From NCBI RefSeq assembly GCF_021147775.1, contig NZ_JAGTPK010000026.1, forward strand, positions 1-64,000: 64,000 nt of DNA, read 5' to 3'. The stretch is from Pseudomonas californiensis (lineage in GTDB: Bacteria > Pseudomonadota > Gammaproteobacteria > Pseudomonadales > Pseudomonadaceae). This document shows positions 17,734 to 26,851 of this stretch, piece after piece. Below the pieces are notes generated by a model. It did not search any database. It saw only the letters and a program-made list of their open reading frames with translations, and was not told the DNA's origin. Both the position numbers and the translations under genes were made by a program. Positions within the stretch are counted from its first letter, which is position 1. The number at the start of each line of letters is the position of its first letter.

Positions 17734-19020
17734 TCAGAGTACGACCCGCAGGCATTGCCCAGCGTGATACAGAGTGAACCCGGCGTCATAAGCCAGCGTG
17801 CGCAGCGAACTGCCCGACACCTTCTTGTTGCCGGAGAAATTCACCGGCAGCGCCTCGGCGTCATTGGTCAGCAGATAATCGGCGAAACATTTGCCCACCA
17901 GCGTACCGGTGGTGACACCTCGGCCGTTGAAGCCGGTGGCCGCCAATAAGCCCGGCGCGGGCTCGAACAGCCTGAGCAGATGGTCGGGTGTGAAGCCGAT
18001 CCGGCCCGTCCAGGTGCTTTCCCATTGCACCCGCCCCAACTGCGGGAAGTAATGCTGCTGAATACGGTCGGCCCACTGCCTGAGGAACCATAGCGGGTAA
18101 TTGCCTGCATTACCGAGGCTGCCCAGCACCAGACGACCGTGCGCATCGCGACGAATACTGCTCAGCACTGTTCGCGTGTCCCACGAACCCTGGCCGCCCT
18201 TCAGGATCTGCGCCTGCTCGGCCCCGCTGAGCGGCTGTGATGCGACCTGATAGTAATAACCGGCAAACATGTGATCCTTGATGTCGGTCCACTCGCCTTC
18301 GGTGTAGGCATTGGAAGCAATGATCACTTGCTCGGCGCGCACACTGCCCAACGCGGTGGATACCTTCCAGCCATCGGCAGTGCGTTGCAGACCGTTGACC
18401 GGCGACTCGCCAAACAACTGCCCGCCCCGGTTCAGCATCGTGAGTGCCATGCCCGAGACATACGCCATCGGATTGACCGTACCAGCGCGATGATCGAGCA
18501 ACGCGCCAGCGGCCTTGTCGGTGCCACACGCATCGTCACAGGCCTTGCCGGTCAGCAACTCGACGTTGGCACCGCGTCGCTGCCATTGCTCGGCACGGCT
18601 GCGCAGATCAGCCAGCCCTTTGGCGTTGTGGGCCATGTGCAGGTTGCCGGTGCGCGTCTCCTGGCAGTCGATGGAATACTTGTCGATGGTCTCAAACACC
18701 AAGGCAGGCGCAGCTCCCAGTGCCGTGTTGAGACGGCTGGCCTCGACGCTGCCCAGGGTTTTTTCCAACTCGTCCGGCGCAACCCAGGTCCCGGCGTTGA
18801 CCAGCCCGACGTTACGCCCGGAACCTCCGTGGCCGACCTGATGGGCCTCGACCACACACACTGACTTACCGCCTTCGAGCAAGCGAAGTGCGGCTGACAG
18901 ACCGGTAAAACCCGCACCGATAATACAGACATCGGCTGTCCGCTCGCCGGTCAGCCTTGGGCTGACCGGACGCTGCGGGGTCAACTGCTCCCAAAGACAC
19001 CCTTCACGAAAGTGCGCCAT
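17734..19020 (-). CDS. amaA: FAD-dependent L-pipecolate oxidase
   Basis: The 428-residue protein is a DAO-fold amine oxidase: VCIIGAGFTGLSAALRLLEG is the FAD-binding beta-alpha-beta motif and GRNVGLVNAGTW plus FNGRGVTTGT are further flavin contacts. It resembles P. putida AmaA and PuuB-type oxidases. In P. putida AmaA oxidises L-pipecolate to delta1-piperideine-6-carboxylate. The assignment rests on its position directly downstream of amaB (65-base gap) in the same order as in P. putida and close to hglS. GGAG lies seven bases before the ATG. Confidence 0.85.
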   Translation of the reverse strand: MAHFREGCLWEQLTPQRPVSPRLTGERTADVCIIGAGFTGLSAALRLLEGGKSVCVVEAHQVGHGGSGRNVGLVNAGTWVAPDELEKTLGSVEASRLNTALGAAPALVFETIDKYSIDCQETRTGNLHMAHNAKGLADLRSRAEQWQRRGANVELLTGKACDDACGTDKAAGALLDHRAGTVNPMAYVSGMALTMLNRGGQLFGESPVNGLQRTADGWKVSTALGSVRAEQVIIASNAYTEGEWTDIKDHMFAGYYYQVASQPLSGAEQAQILKGGQGSWDTRTVLSSIRRDAHGRLVLGSLGNAGNYPLWFLRQWADRIQQHYFPQLGRVQWESTWTGRIGFTPDHLLRLFEPAPGLLAATGFNGRGVTTGTLVGKCFADYLLTNDAEALPVNFSGNKKVSGSSLRTLAYDAGFTLYHAGQCLRVVL

Positions 19021-19085
19021 CGAAAAACTCCAGCCATGCCCGATAACCCGATCAGGCCCGCAATGCAGGCCCGGTTCAATGCCTG

Positions 19086-20576
19086 TCAGTCAAAAACGAT
19101 GCCTTGAGCCAGTGGCAGCTCACGGGAATAGTTGACGGTGTTGGTTTGCCGACGCATGTAGGCGCGCCATGAATCAGAGCCCGACTCGCGACCACCACCG
19201 GTTTCTTTCTCGCCGCCAAACGCGCCGCCGATTTCTGCGCCGCTGGTGCCGATATTGACGTTGGCGATGCCGCAGTCACTGCCTGCCGCACTCTGGAATG
19301 CCTCGGCTTCGCGCAGGTCGGTGGTAAAAATGCAGGACGACAGGCCTTGCGGCACTTCGTTGTTCAAGCGCAGCGCTTCTTCAAAATCGTCATAGGTCAG
19401 CACGTAAAGAATCGGGGCGAAGGTTTCATGACGAACCACGTCGCTCTGCCCTGGCATTTCAGCAATCGCCGGCGTGACGTAATAGCCATTCGGGTATTTG
19501 TCCTGCAACTGACGTTCGCCGCCAAACACCTGACCACCTTCGTCACGCGCCTTGGTCAGCGCGTTCTGCATCGCCGAGAACGCGTGCTGATCAATCAGCG
19601 GACCGATCAGGTTGCCTTCACGCGGGTCACCGACGCGCACCTTGGCGTACGCCGCCTTGACGCGTGACACCACTTCATCCTTGATCGAGCGGTGCACGAT
19701 CAAGCGACGCAAGGTGGTGCAGCGCTGACCGGCAGTGCCAACTGCGCTGAACAGAATCCCGCGCACCGCGAGGTCCAGGTCAGCGCTGGGCGCCAGAATC
19801 ATTGCGTTGTTGCCACCCAGTTCCAGGATGCTGCGACCGAAGCGAGCCGCCACACGCGGACCGACTTCGCGGCCCATGCGAGTACTGCCGGTGGCGCTGA
19901 TCAGCGGCACTCGTGGATCGTCCACCAGCGCTTCGCCAGCATCACGGTCACCAATCACCAGTTGCGCGAGGCCTTCCGGCGCATCGCCAAAAATCTTCAG
20001 TGCCTTGTCGAACAGCGCCTGTGAGGCGAGCGCAGTCAGCGGTGTTTTTTCCGACGGTTTCCAGATCACCGGGTTACCGCACACCAGCGCCAGCGTGGTG
20101 TTCCACGCCCAGACTGCGACCGGGAAGTTGAACGCACTGATCACGCCGACCACACCCAGCGGGTGCCAGGTTTCACGCATGTGGTGACCGGGACGCTCGG
20201 ACGCAATGGTCAGACCGTACAACTGACGCGACAGGCCAACAGCGAAGTCGCAGATGTCGATCATTTCCTGGACTTCACCCAGACCTTCCTGAGTGATCTT
20301 GCCCGCTTCGACCGACACTAGTTCGCCCAGTTGCGCCTTGTGCTCCCGCAGCACTTCACCAAAGATGCGCACCAGCTCGCCACGACGTGGGGCCGGTACG
20401 GTTCGCCATTTCAGAAACGCGCTGTGGGCCGTGTCGATACGCGCCTGAACCTGTGCCTTGCCTTCCAGCGTGACCGAGGCAATCTGGCTGCCATCGATGG
20501 GCGTGAAAACCGGATAGGACCCGTCGGTATAGGCACTTTTCGCCACGCCCAGGCTTGCTAACAACTCGGCAACCAT
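19086..20576 (-). CDS. amaB: L-piperidine-6-carboxylate / aminoadipate semialdehyde dehydrogenase
   Basis: This 496-residue NAD-dependent aldehyde dehydrogenase is of the ALDH7/antiquitin type. Catalytic Cys sits in GTAGQRCTTLRR and the general base Glu in ILELGGNNA. It converts aminoadipate semialdehyde, in equilibrium with piperideine-6-carboxylate, to 2-aminoadipate, the step after AmaA. AGGAG precedes the ATG. The 317-base gap to the divergent transaminase holds the shared control region. Confidence 0.9.
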   Translation of the reverse strand: MVAELLASLGVAKSAYTDGSYPVFTPIDGSQIASVTLEGKAQVQARIDTAHSAFLKWRTVPAPRRGELVRIFGEVLREHKAQLGELVSVEAGKITQEGLGEVQEMIDICDFAVGLSRQLYGLTIASERPGHHMRETWHPLGVVGVISAFNFPVAVWAWNTTLALVCGNPVIWKPSEKTPLTALASQALFDKALKIFGDAPEGLAQLVIGDRDAGEALVDDPRVPLISATGSTRMGREVGPRVAARFGRSILELGGNNAMILAPSADLDLAVRGILFSAVGTAGQRCTTLRRLIVHRSIKDEVVSRVKAAYAKVRVGDPREGNLIGPLIDQHAFSAMQNALTKARDEGGQVFGGERQLQDKYPNGYYVTPAIAEMPGQSDVVRHETFAPILYVLTYDDFEEALRLNNEVPQGLSSCIFTTDLREAEAFQSAAGSDCGIANVNIGTSGAEIGGAFGGEKETGGGRESGSDSWRAYMRRQTNTVNYSRELPLAQGIVFD

Positions 20577-20893
20577 GCTGATTCTCCTGTCAGGTTGAAA
20601 TCATTGATAACGCTGATATTGATCCACTCGGAGCCTGCTCACAAACGACGTTTTTGAAAAACATGATTCCTTTTAGGAATGAACTTTCAGCCATTAAAGG
20701 CCTATAAAACCGCTCCAACCGGAATTATTGGAATGATCCGGTGATTTTATTTCGTTTGCGAGCCAGGTCTGTTGTTCGCTTAGATAGCGCAAAACGTCAC
20801 CGCCGCAGGATCGATCATGCCGCTGCCTATCGCCTTCCTCTTCGCCACTGCCAACAGCTCGCCAAACCCCTTTGTCACCTCGGGGCAGTACCA
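20577..20893. promoter_or_regulatory. Divergent control region between amaB and the aminoadipate transaminase gene
   Basis: This 317-base gap contains two dyads: ATTCC-TTTTA-GGAAT at 20666-20680, and ACCGGA (20718-20723) with TCCGGT (20737-20742). Both could be operators for a lysine/pipecolate regulator, but no regulator gene is adjacent. The AT-rich segment 20630-20760 is the likely place for both promoters. The second half of the gap shows no clear gene. Confidence 0.4.
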
Positions 20894-22140
20894 ATGAGCG
20901 AGCACATCAGCGAATCCATTTCGTTTGTCCACACCATGACCCTGTCCCACGGCCGCAACGCTGAGGTCTGGGATACCACCGGCAAGCGTTATATCGACTT
21001 TGTCGGCGGCATTGGCGTGCTCAATCTGGGGCACTGCAACCCGGCGGTAGTCAAGGCGATCCAGGATCAGGCGCAAAAACTGACGCATTACTGCTTCAAC
21101 GCCACCCCGCATGACCCGTACATCCGGTTCATGAACCAGCTCGCACAGTTCGTGCCGGTGAGCTATCCATTGAGCGGCATGCTGACCAACAGCGGCGCCG
21201 AAGCGGCCGAGAACGCCTTGAAGATTGTGCGCGGCGCCACGGGCCGTAGTGCCGTGATTGCCTTCGACGGTGGCTTTCATGGGCGAACCCTGGCCACCCT
21301 CAACCTCAATGGCAAGGTCGCGCCCTACAAACAGAAGGTCGGCGTGCTGCCCGGTCCGGTGTTCCATATCCCGTTCCCCAGCAAGGATAACGGCGTCACG
21401 ACCGAGCAGGCGCTCAAGGCCATGGATCGGCTGTTCAGTGTCGAGATCGACGTCAACGACGTGGCGTGCTTCATTTTTGAGCCGGTGCAGGGCGAAGGTG
21501 GTTTCCTGGCCAAGGAGCCGGACTTTGCCCAGCCTTGCGGGCATTTTGCGACGACAAAAGAATTATTCTGATCGCCGATGAAATCCAGTCCGGCTTCGGC
21601 CGTACCGGGCAGCGCTTTGCATTCAGTCGCCTGGGTATCGAGCCGGATCTGATCCTGCTCGGAAAAAGCATCGCAGGCGGTATCCCGCTGGGCGCGGTGG
21701 TGGGTCGCAAGCCACTGCTAGACAACCTGCCCAAAGGTGGGCTGGGCGGCACGTATTCCGGCAACCCGATCGGCTGTGCGGCTGGCCTGGCCTCGCTGGC
21801 ACAGATGACCGACGCCAACCTGTCGTCCTGGGGTGAGCAGCAGGAAAACGCCATCGTGACGCGCTATAACGCTTGGCAGGCAAACCAGCTGTCGCCATAC
21901 CTCGGCAGGCTGACCGGTGTCGGCTGCATGCGCGGCATCGAGCTGGTCAATCCGGACGGCACACCCGCGACACGACAACTTGCCGAGCTGCTCAGTACAG
22001 CCAGAGACGCGGGGCTACTCTTGATGCCCAGCGGTAAATCGCGACACATCATCCGTCTGCTGATCCCGCTGACCATAGAGCCTGAGATATTGAACGAAGG
22101 CCTGGATATATTCGAGCGTTGCCTGGCAGCACTGACCTGA
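20894..22140 (+). pseudogene. 2-Aminoadipate transaminase (class III aminotransferase), one-base deletion frameshift
   Basis: Starting at ATG 20894 (MSEHISESISF), the frame matches PLP class III transaminases of the P. putida PP_4108 type for 213 residues (TNSGAEAAENALK, FEPVQGEGGFL), then shifts and stops at 21571. The other frame resumes immediately with L-R-A-F-C-D-D-K and carries the PLP-binding region ADEIQSGFGRTGQ, catalytic Lys (about 258, LLGKSIAGG) and the C terminus to 22140. Restoring one G near 21532 (CAGCC to CAGGCC) gives a normal 415-residue enzyme. The truncated 225-residue product lacks the catalytic Lys. The reaction would be 2-aminoadipate to 2-oxoadipate, between amaB and hglS. 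Confidence 0.82.
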
Positions 22141-22189
22141 AGGCGTGCTACACGCTGTTGATTGAATTGTGTATGGAGAAACCATCCTG

Positions 22190-23593
22190 ATGAGCACTGC
22201 ACCCTTTGCCAACCCTGACGACATCCGCGCCGACTTTTCCCGTGCCATGTCGCAGATGTACAAGGAAGAAGTACCGCTTTACGGCACGTTGATGGCGCTG
22301 GTTGCAGAGGTCAATGATCGGGTCATGAAGCAGGACGACCGCCTGCTGGGCAGCCTGCGTCAGACCGGTGAAATATCGCGTCTGGACATGGAGCGCCACG
22401 GTGCGATCCGGGTCGGCACCGCGCTGGAACTGGCCACTCTTGCGCGTCTGTTTGGCGTGATGGGCATGCAGCCGGTCGGCTATTACGACCTGAGTTCAGC
22501 AGGCGTGCCGGTGCACTCTACCGCCTTTCGCGCAGTGCATGAGCAGGCCTTGCAGGTCAGCCCGTTTCGCGTATTCACCTCCCTGCTGCGTCTGGAACTG
22601 ATCGAGAGCGACAGCCTGCGTGAATTTGCCAGCTCGGTGCTGAGCAAGCGCACGATTTTCACGTCCAAGACCATCGAGCTGATCGAAAAGCACGAAGCAG
22701 ACGGCGGCCTGAGCGCATCCGACGCAGCCATGTTTGTGCAGCAGGCGCTGGAAACCTTCCGCTGGCACAACACCGCCACCGTGACACTGGACGAATACAA
22801 GCAACTGAACGCTCAGCATCGTCTGATTGCCGACGTGGTGGCGTTTCGTGGTCCGCACATCAATCACTTGACGCCGCGCACACTGGACATCGATACCGTT
22901 CAAGCGGGCATGCCCGGCAAAGGCATCACCCCCAAGGCCGTGGTCGAAGGCCCGCCACGCCGCGAGTGTCCGATCCTGCTGCGCCAGACCAGTTTCAAGG
23001 CACTTGAGGAGCCGATCACGTTTGTGGGTCAGGGTCTCGAAGAGTCCGGCAGCCACTCGGCGCGCTTCGGTGAGATCGAACAGCGTGGCGCAGCCTTGAC
23101 GCCCAAAGGCCGCGAACTGTATGACCACTTGCTGAGCGAAGCACGCGAGGCACTTGGCGAGTTCCCCAATGAAGCCAACGCGGTGCGCTACGCCGCGCTA
23201 TTGGAAAAAGCTTTTCAGGCGTTCCCCGACAACTACAGCGACATGCGCCGCCAAGGCCTCGCCTACTTCCGCTATTTCCCGATAACAGCCGGCAGCGTCA
23301 CCTCTCACAACAGCGCTGGTGCCACCGATCTGGAACAACTGATCGAGGCGGGTCAGGTGCAGTTCGAACCGCTGGTGTACGAAGACTTTCTGCCGGTCAG
23401 CGCCGCGGGCATCTTCCAGTCCAACCTGGGCGACAATGCACAAACGCATTACGCCACTCACTCGAATCAGCAGGACTTCGAACAGGCGCTGGGCCGCTCG
23501 ACCCTGGATGAACTCAAGCTGTACGCCAACACCCAACAGCGTTCCCTGGACGACTGCGCCAAAGCGCTGGGCCTGGCTCAGCTCTCTCGCTGA
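22190..23593 (+). CDS. hglS: 2-Oxoadipate dioxygenase/decarboxylase (DUF1338)
   Basis: The 467-residue Fe(II) enzyme turns 2-oxoadipate into D-2-hydroxyglutarate with O2. The start at 22190 (MSTAPFANPDD) puts the iron ligand and substrate residue exactly at His70 and Arg74 in ERHGAIRVGT, the numbering known for P. putida HglS; the second His region is FRGPHINHLTPRTLD. The gene starts 49 bases after the broken transaminase gene and is probably co-transcribed with it. Its substrate supply depends on that transaminase or a paralogue elsewhere. Full length, no damage seen. Confidence 0.9.
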   Translation: MSTAPFANPDDIRADFSRAMSQMYKEEVPLYGTLMALVAEVNDRVMKQDDRLLGSLRQTGEISRLDMERHGAIRVGTALELATLARLFGVMGMQPVGYYDLSSAGVPVHSTAFRAVHEQALQVSPFRVFTSLLRLELIESDSLREFASSVLSKRTIFTSKTIELIEKHEADGGLSASDAAMFVQQALETFRWHNTATVTLDEYKQLNAQHRLIADVVAFRGPHINHLTPRTLDIDTVQAGMPGKGITPKAVVEGPPRRECPILLRQTSFKALEEPITFVGQGLEESGSHSARFGEIEQRGAALTPKGRELYDHLLSEAREALGEFPNEANAVRYAALLEKAFQAFPDNYSDMRRQGLAYFRYFPITAGSVTSHNSAGATDLEQLIEAGQVQFEPLVYEDFLPVSAAGIFQSNLGDNAQTHYATHSNQQDFEQALGRSTLDELKLYANTQQRSLDDCAKALGLAQLSR

Positions 23594-23997
23594 CAGCCGA
23601 CAAACGCGCGCTCAGCAGACGATGAGCGCGCCGCTGGTGCACTGCGATTTCGCGGTAGACCTGCCCTTTTCTGTGTTCTGTTTAACGCAACGATAAATAA
23701 AATTCGCAATATTGGTGTGCAACCTGCCGCTATGCATACTGCGACAGAGCCTGAAGGCTTTGGGTGCCGTATTCAAAGGGTTTGCCCATCGATACGTCGC
23801 CTGTGCATTACGCAAAATGGCTCGAAGCAGCCTGGGTCCGGCTCACCCCGCACCTCATAAAAACAGTCGGCCCCATAAGGCCTCCATGGACCCATGGACT
23901 TTCAACGCTGCCCTGGCGCCTGACCGCGCCTACCTGAAAAACAAAATAACGATTGATAAGGTCTGAAAAAGGCCGTTCAGCAGGCAAGGGGATCATC
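23594..23997. other. 404-base intergenic region with a GC-rich hairpin
   Basis: Just after the hglS stop, GCGCGCTCA (23606-23614) pairs with TGAGCGCGC (23623-23631) across an 8-base loop; a U-run does not follow, so it is only a terminator-like structure. The rest is AT-richer around 23680-23720 and near 23930-23960, probably the promoter region for the DUF3100 gene. Short open frames here show no family features and were not called. Confidence 0.5.
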
Positions 23998-25326
23998 ATG
24001 CAAAACTCACACGCTGCAGTGGCGGGCGATAAACAGGGCGTTTCATCAACAGTGAAACTGTATCTCTGGGCCGCCATCATCCTCATTGTTGCCGAATCGA
24101 TCGGCGCTATCAGTATCCCGCTGGGCCCCGGCAAGGTGGTACTGCTGCCAATGGTCTGGGCATTGCTGCTGGGTGCAATGATCGGCATTGCCAGCCGTCG
24201 AATGCCGGGTGCAATCGGCATCGACCACGGCACGCAACTGCGCTCGGCATCCATCCTGCAACCTGCCCTGCTGATCTTTATCGCCAAACTCGGGCTGGTG
24301 GTTGGCGGTTCGTTGCCGGTGGTGTTCGCCTCGGGATGGGCGCTGCTGTTTCAGGAGTTTGGCCACTTCGTCGGCACGGTGATTCTCGGTCTGCCCGTGG
24401 CCCTGATGCTGGGCATCAAGCGCGAAGCGATTGGCGCGACCTTTTCGGTAGGCCGCGAGCCTAGCCTTGCGATCATCGGTGAGCGCTATGGCATGGACTC
24501 TCCGGAAGGTCGTGGCGTACTGGCCGAATACCTGACCGGCACGCTGTTCGGCGCGTTGTTCATTGCCATCGTGGCCGGCTTTATCGCCAGCCTCGGGATC
24601 TTCCATCCCAACTCATTGGCCATGGGGTCGGGGATCGGCTCGGGCAGCATGATGGCCGCAGCCGCAGGCGCGATTGCCGCGCAACAAACGCCGGAAGTCG
24701 CCAAGGAAGTCATGACCCTGGCTGCCGCCTCCAACCTGATCACCACCACCATCGGCACCTACTTCACGCTGTTCATTTCCCTGCCCCTTGCAGTATGGGG
24801 TTATCGCGTACTGGAGCCGCTGATCGGCCGCACCACCAAGGCGTCCCTCAGCGACGAAGGGCTTCGCCATTCCGACGTGTCGCTGGACGTGCCGGAACTG
24901 GGCTGGTCGGGCAAGATCAGTGCGTGGCTGGCTGCCGGTGCGCTGGCGTTGATTGCCAACTATGTGGGTTATAAGACCCTGTCGGCTGATGCCTTTACAG
25001 GCATGGGCATCATGATTTTCTGTGCGTTTGTGGGCGAAGCACTATGCAGCCTGATTCGCCGCAAGGTGCCTGCCGTGTGCATGGTGTCGCTGGTGGCGAT
25101 GTTTCTGACCTCCCCGGCCTGCCCATGGGCGGCGGAGATTGCGCGGTTGACCAGTTCGATCAATCTGTTGGCGGTCATCACGCCGATGCTGACGTTTGCC
25201 GGTCTGTCGATTGCCAAGGACTTGCCAGCCTTTCGCCGCCTGGGCTGGCGCATCGTGCTGGTGTCGTTTCTTGCCAACTTTGGTACGTTCATCGGTGCGG
25301 TGTTGATTGCCGAGATGTTTCATTGA
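23998..25326 (+). CDS. DUF3100-family multi-pass membrane transporter-like protein
   Basis: The 442-residue protein has about eleven hydrophobic helices, with conserved glycine-rich stretches such as MGSGIGSGSMMAAAAGAIAA and SVGREPSLAIIGERYGMDS. It matches DUF3100 membrane proteins, whose substrate is unknown to me. Asn-containing helix NLITTTIGTYFTLF and the paired halves suggest an inverted-repeat transporter. AAGGGG precedes the ATG. It stands alone, with 492 bases to the next gene. Confidence 0.75.
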   Translation: MQNSHAAVAGDKQGVSSTVKLYLWAAIILIVAESIGAISIPLGPGKVVLLPMVWALLLGAMIGIASRRMPGAIGIDHGTQLRSASILQPALLIFIAKLGLVVGGSLPVVFASGWALLFQEFGHFVGTVILGLPVALMLGIKREAIGATFSVGREPSLAIIGERYGMDSPEGRGVLAEYLTGTLFGALFIAIVAGFIASLGIFHPNSLAMGSGIGSGSMMAAAAGAIAAQQTPEVAKEVMTLAAASNLITTTIGTYFTLFISLPLAVWGYRVLEPLIGRTTKASLSDEGLRHSDVSLDVPELGWSGKISAWLAAGALALIANYVGYKTLSADAFTGMGIMIFCAFVGEALCSLIRRKVPAVCMVSLVAMFLTSPACPWAAEIARLTSSINLLAVITPMLTFAGLSIAKDLPAFRRLGWRIVLVSFLANFGTFIGAVLIAEMFH

Positions 25327-25818
25327 TTTGATGATGGAGCGATCAGCACTTTTGAACGTTCGGGAGCGCTTGGGCTGTGGATTCAGTGACCTGTGCATTC
25401 GACTCAGGTCACCTTTTCGCCCCTCGGCGACCCACTTTGATGGGGCCAAAGTGGGCAAAGCCCCAGGCTCCGGTTGGGTCCGCCTGCGGCGGATTCCTTC
25501 GTTCTGACACTGATCCGGCGGTCGCTGCAACGGGCCATCCATGGCCCGGTGCAGCTCAATCGGCATCCATGCCGATTGCCCCCCGGCTCAGCGCCAGAAC
25601 TCAGCCTGCACCTTGCGTCGCACTCTGTGGTGTGGCGACTATCGCGATAAAAAAGCGTTGTTTGTTTTTGGGCGTGCTGTCGCCTGAATTGTTTATGATC
25701 CTGGTTCTTGAACTTGATATTGGGCTGATATCTTCAGTGACACTGTGTCGAGATGCTGCCTGTGTAATCCAAACCTGAACGGGGGAACACAGGCTGACTC
25801 ATTTGCGCCTTCACTCAC
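25327..25818. other. 492-base intergenic region containing a dispersed repeat copy
   Basis: No supported gene lies here. The segment 25410-25680 has the look of a dispersed P. syringae intergenic element: a GC-rich stretch with CACTTTGATGGGGCCAAAGT (dyad), then two hairpins with the same CATCCATG apex, then a part shared with 30919-31045. The left part follows the DUF3100 stop and has no terminator I can see. The right part before 25818 lies beyond the LysR stop and shows nothing clear. Confidence 0.6.
25531..25680 (+). repeat. Dispersed intergenic repeat, copy 1 (forward)
   Basis: CGGGCCAT-CC-ATGGCCCG (25531-25548) and AATCGGCAT-CC-ATGCCGATT (25558-25577) are perfect hairpins. From 25552 to about 25680 the sequence matches the reverse complement of 30919-31045 at roughly 80 percent identity, including ccttgcgtcgc and tttgtttttgg. 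Substitutions between copies fall on all three codon positions of the shared open frame, so the conservation does not look protein-driven. Confidence 0.7.
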
Positions 25819-26724
25819 TCACGCTTCGTTGACCAGCCAGTCATGCACGGCGCGGCGTGCCGGGGTATTGAGGGCGCCCTCGCGGTAGGCAAGTACGTAT
25901 TTCTTGCGGGCCTTGATCGGGTGGCCGAACGGGACGATCAGCAGGCCCTGCTCCAGCTCATCGGTAATAAGAGCCTTGCGCGCGATGGCCACGCCCATGC
26001 CCATGCGCGCAGCGTCGATGGTCAGGTGGTTGCGGTTGAAGGTGTGACCGCGGCGCACGTCGATGCCGTCCGCACCGATGGCCGTCAGGTAGAACTCCCA
26101 TTCGGCGTATTCGTAACTGCCGCGCCAGGCCGTAATGTCGTGCAGCAATGGAAAGTGCACCAGTTGGCTGGGCGTATCCAGCGGTGGCCGGCCTTCCAGC
26201 AGGCCCGGCGAGCAGACCGGGAACAGCTCTTCTTCAAGCAGCGGCGTGGTCATGAGCCCCGGATAGCTGCCGTCGTTGAGATCAATCGCAAGGTCGAAAT
26301 CGTCATCACGCAAGGAGCCGCTGCTGTCCTCGGCAATGATCCGCAGTTGAATGTCCGGAAAAGCCGCCTGCAGCCGTGGCAGGCGCGGCATCAGCCATTT
26401 GCTGAGAAACGACGGGATACAGCGCAGCTTGAATACCCCGCCGATGCGCCCGGAATACAGCAGACGAAGTTCGTCGCTGATGCGGCTTTGTACTTCGTTG
26501 GCCACTACCGCCAGACGCTGCCCTTCGGCGGTCAGCTCAAGCCCGCGGCCAACCCGATGGAACAGCGCAAAACCAAGACGCTCTTCGAGCTGACGCATCT
26601 GCTGACTGATCGCACCGGGCGTTACGTGCAGTTCCTCGGCGCAGCGCGTAAAGGAAAGGTGTCGGGCCGCACAGGCGAAGACCTGTAACCAGGCGTGCAT
26701 CTGTGCGTTGAAGATTCTACTCAT
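25819..26724 (-). CDS. LysR-family regulator (GcvA-like)
   Basis: The 301-residue protein has an N-terminal winged HTH (HLSFTRCAEELHVTPGAIS, QQMRQLEERLG) and a substrate-binding domain with the WLMPRLPRLQAAFPDI pattern of the GcvA group. It is divergent from the serine dehydratase gene with 127 bases between starts and probably regulates it in response to serine or glycine (inference). The effector is not readable from sequence. Confidence 0.85.
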   Translation of the reverse strand: MSRIFNAQMHAWLQVFACAARHLSFTRCAEELHVTPGAISQQMRQLEERLGFALFHRVGRGLELTAEGQRLAVVANEVQSRISDELRLLYSGRIGGVFKLRCIPSFLSKWLMPRLPRLQAAFPDIQLRIIAEDSSGSLRDDDFDLAIDLNDGSYPGLMTTPLLEEELFPVCSPGLLEGRPPLDTPSQLVHFPLLHDITAWRGSYEYAEWEFYLTAIGADGIDVRRGHTFNRNHLTIDAARMGMGVAIARKALITDELEQGLLIVPFGHPIKARKKYVLAYREGALNTPARRAVHDWLVNEA

Positions 26725-26851
26725 TGAGGAGTTCCGCTAAAGCGTTGCATAGGAACAATCGTTTGTCGTTTCAACAGGGGAAGCCAAAGATGAAGACCAG
26801 AAAAAGGAGTCTTGAACTCCTGTGCATCATCTCACTTGAAGGACCTCCGTG

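Noticed and set aside
16644..17789. 381-residue open frame opposite the sensor kinase gene
   Set aside because: Antisense to the HisKA/HATPase coding region; no domain pattern.
23606..23631. Intrinsic terminator after hglS
   Set aside because: The stem is strong but no U-run follows, so I list it only as a hairpin.
23712..23966. Short open frames in the gap before the DUF3100 gene
   Set aside because: No ribosome site or recognisable family; composition is not coding-like.
25377..25778. 133-residue frame over the dispersed repeat, with a similar peptide at 30886-31104
   Set aside because: The peptides look alike only because the DNA repeat is conserved; substitutions hit first and second codon positions freely.
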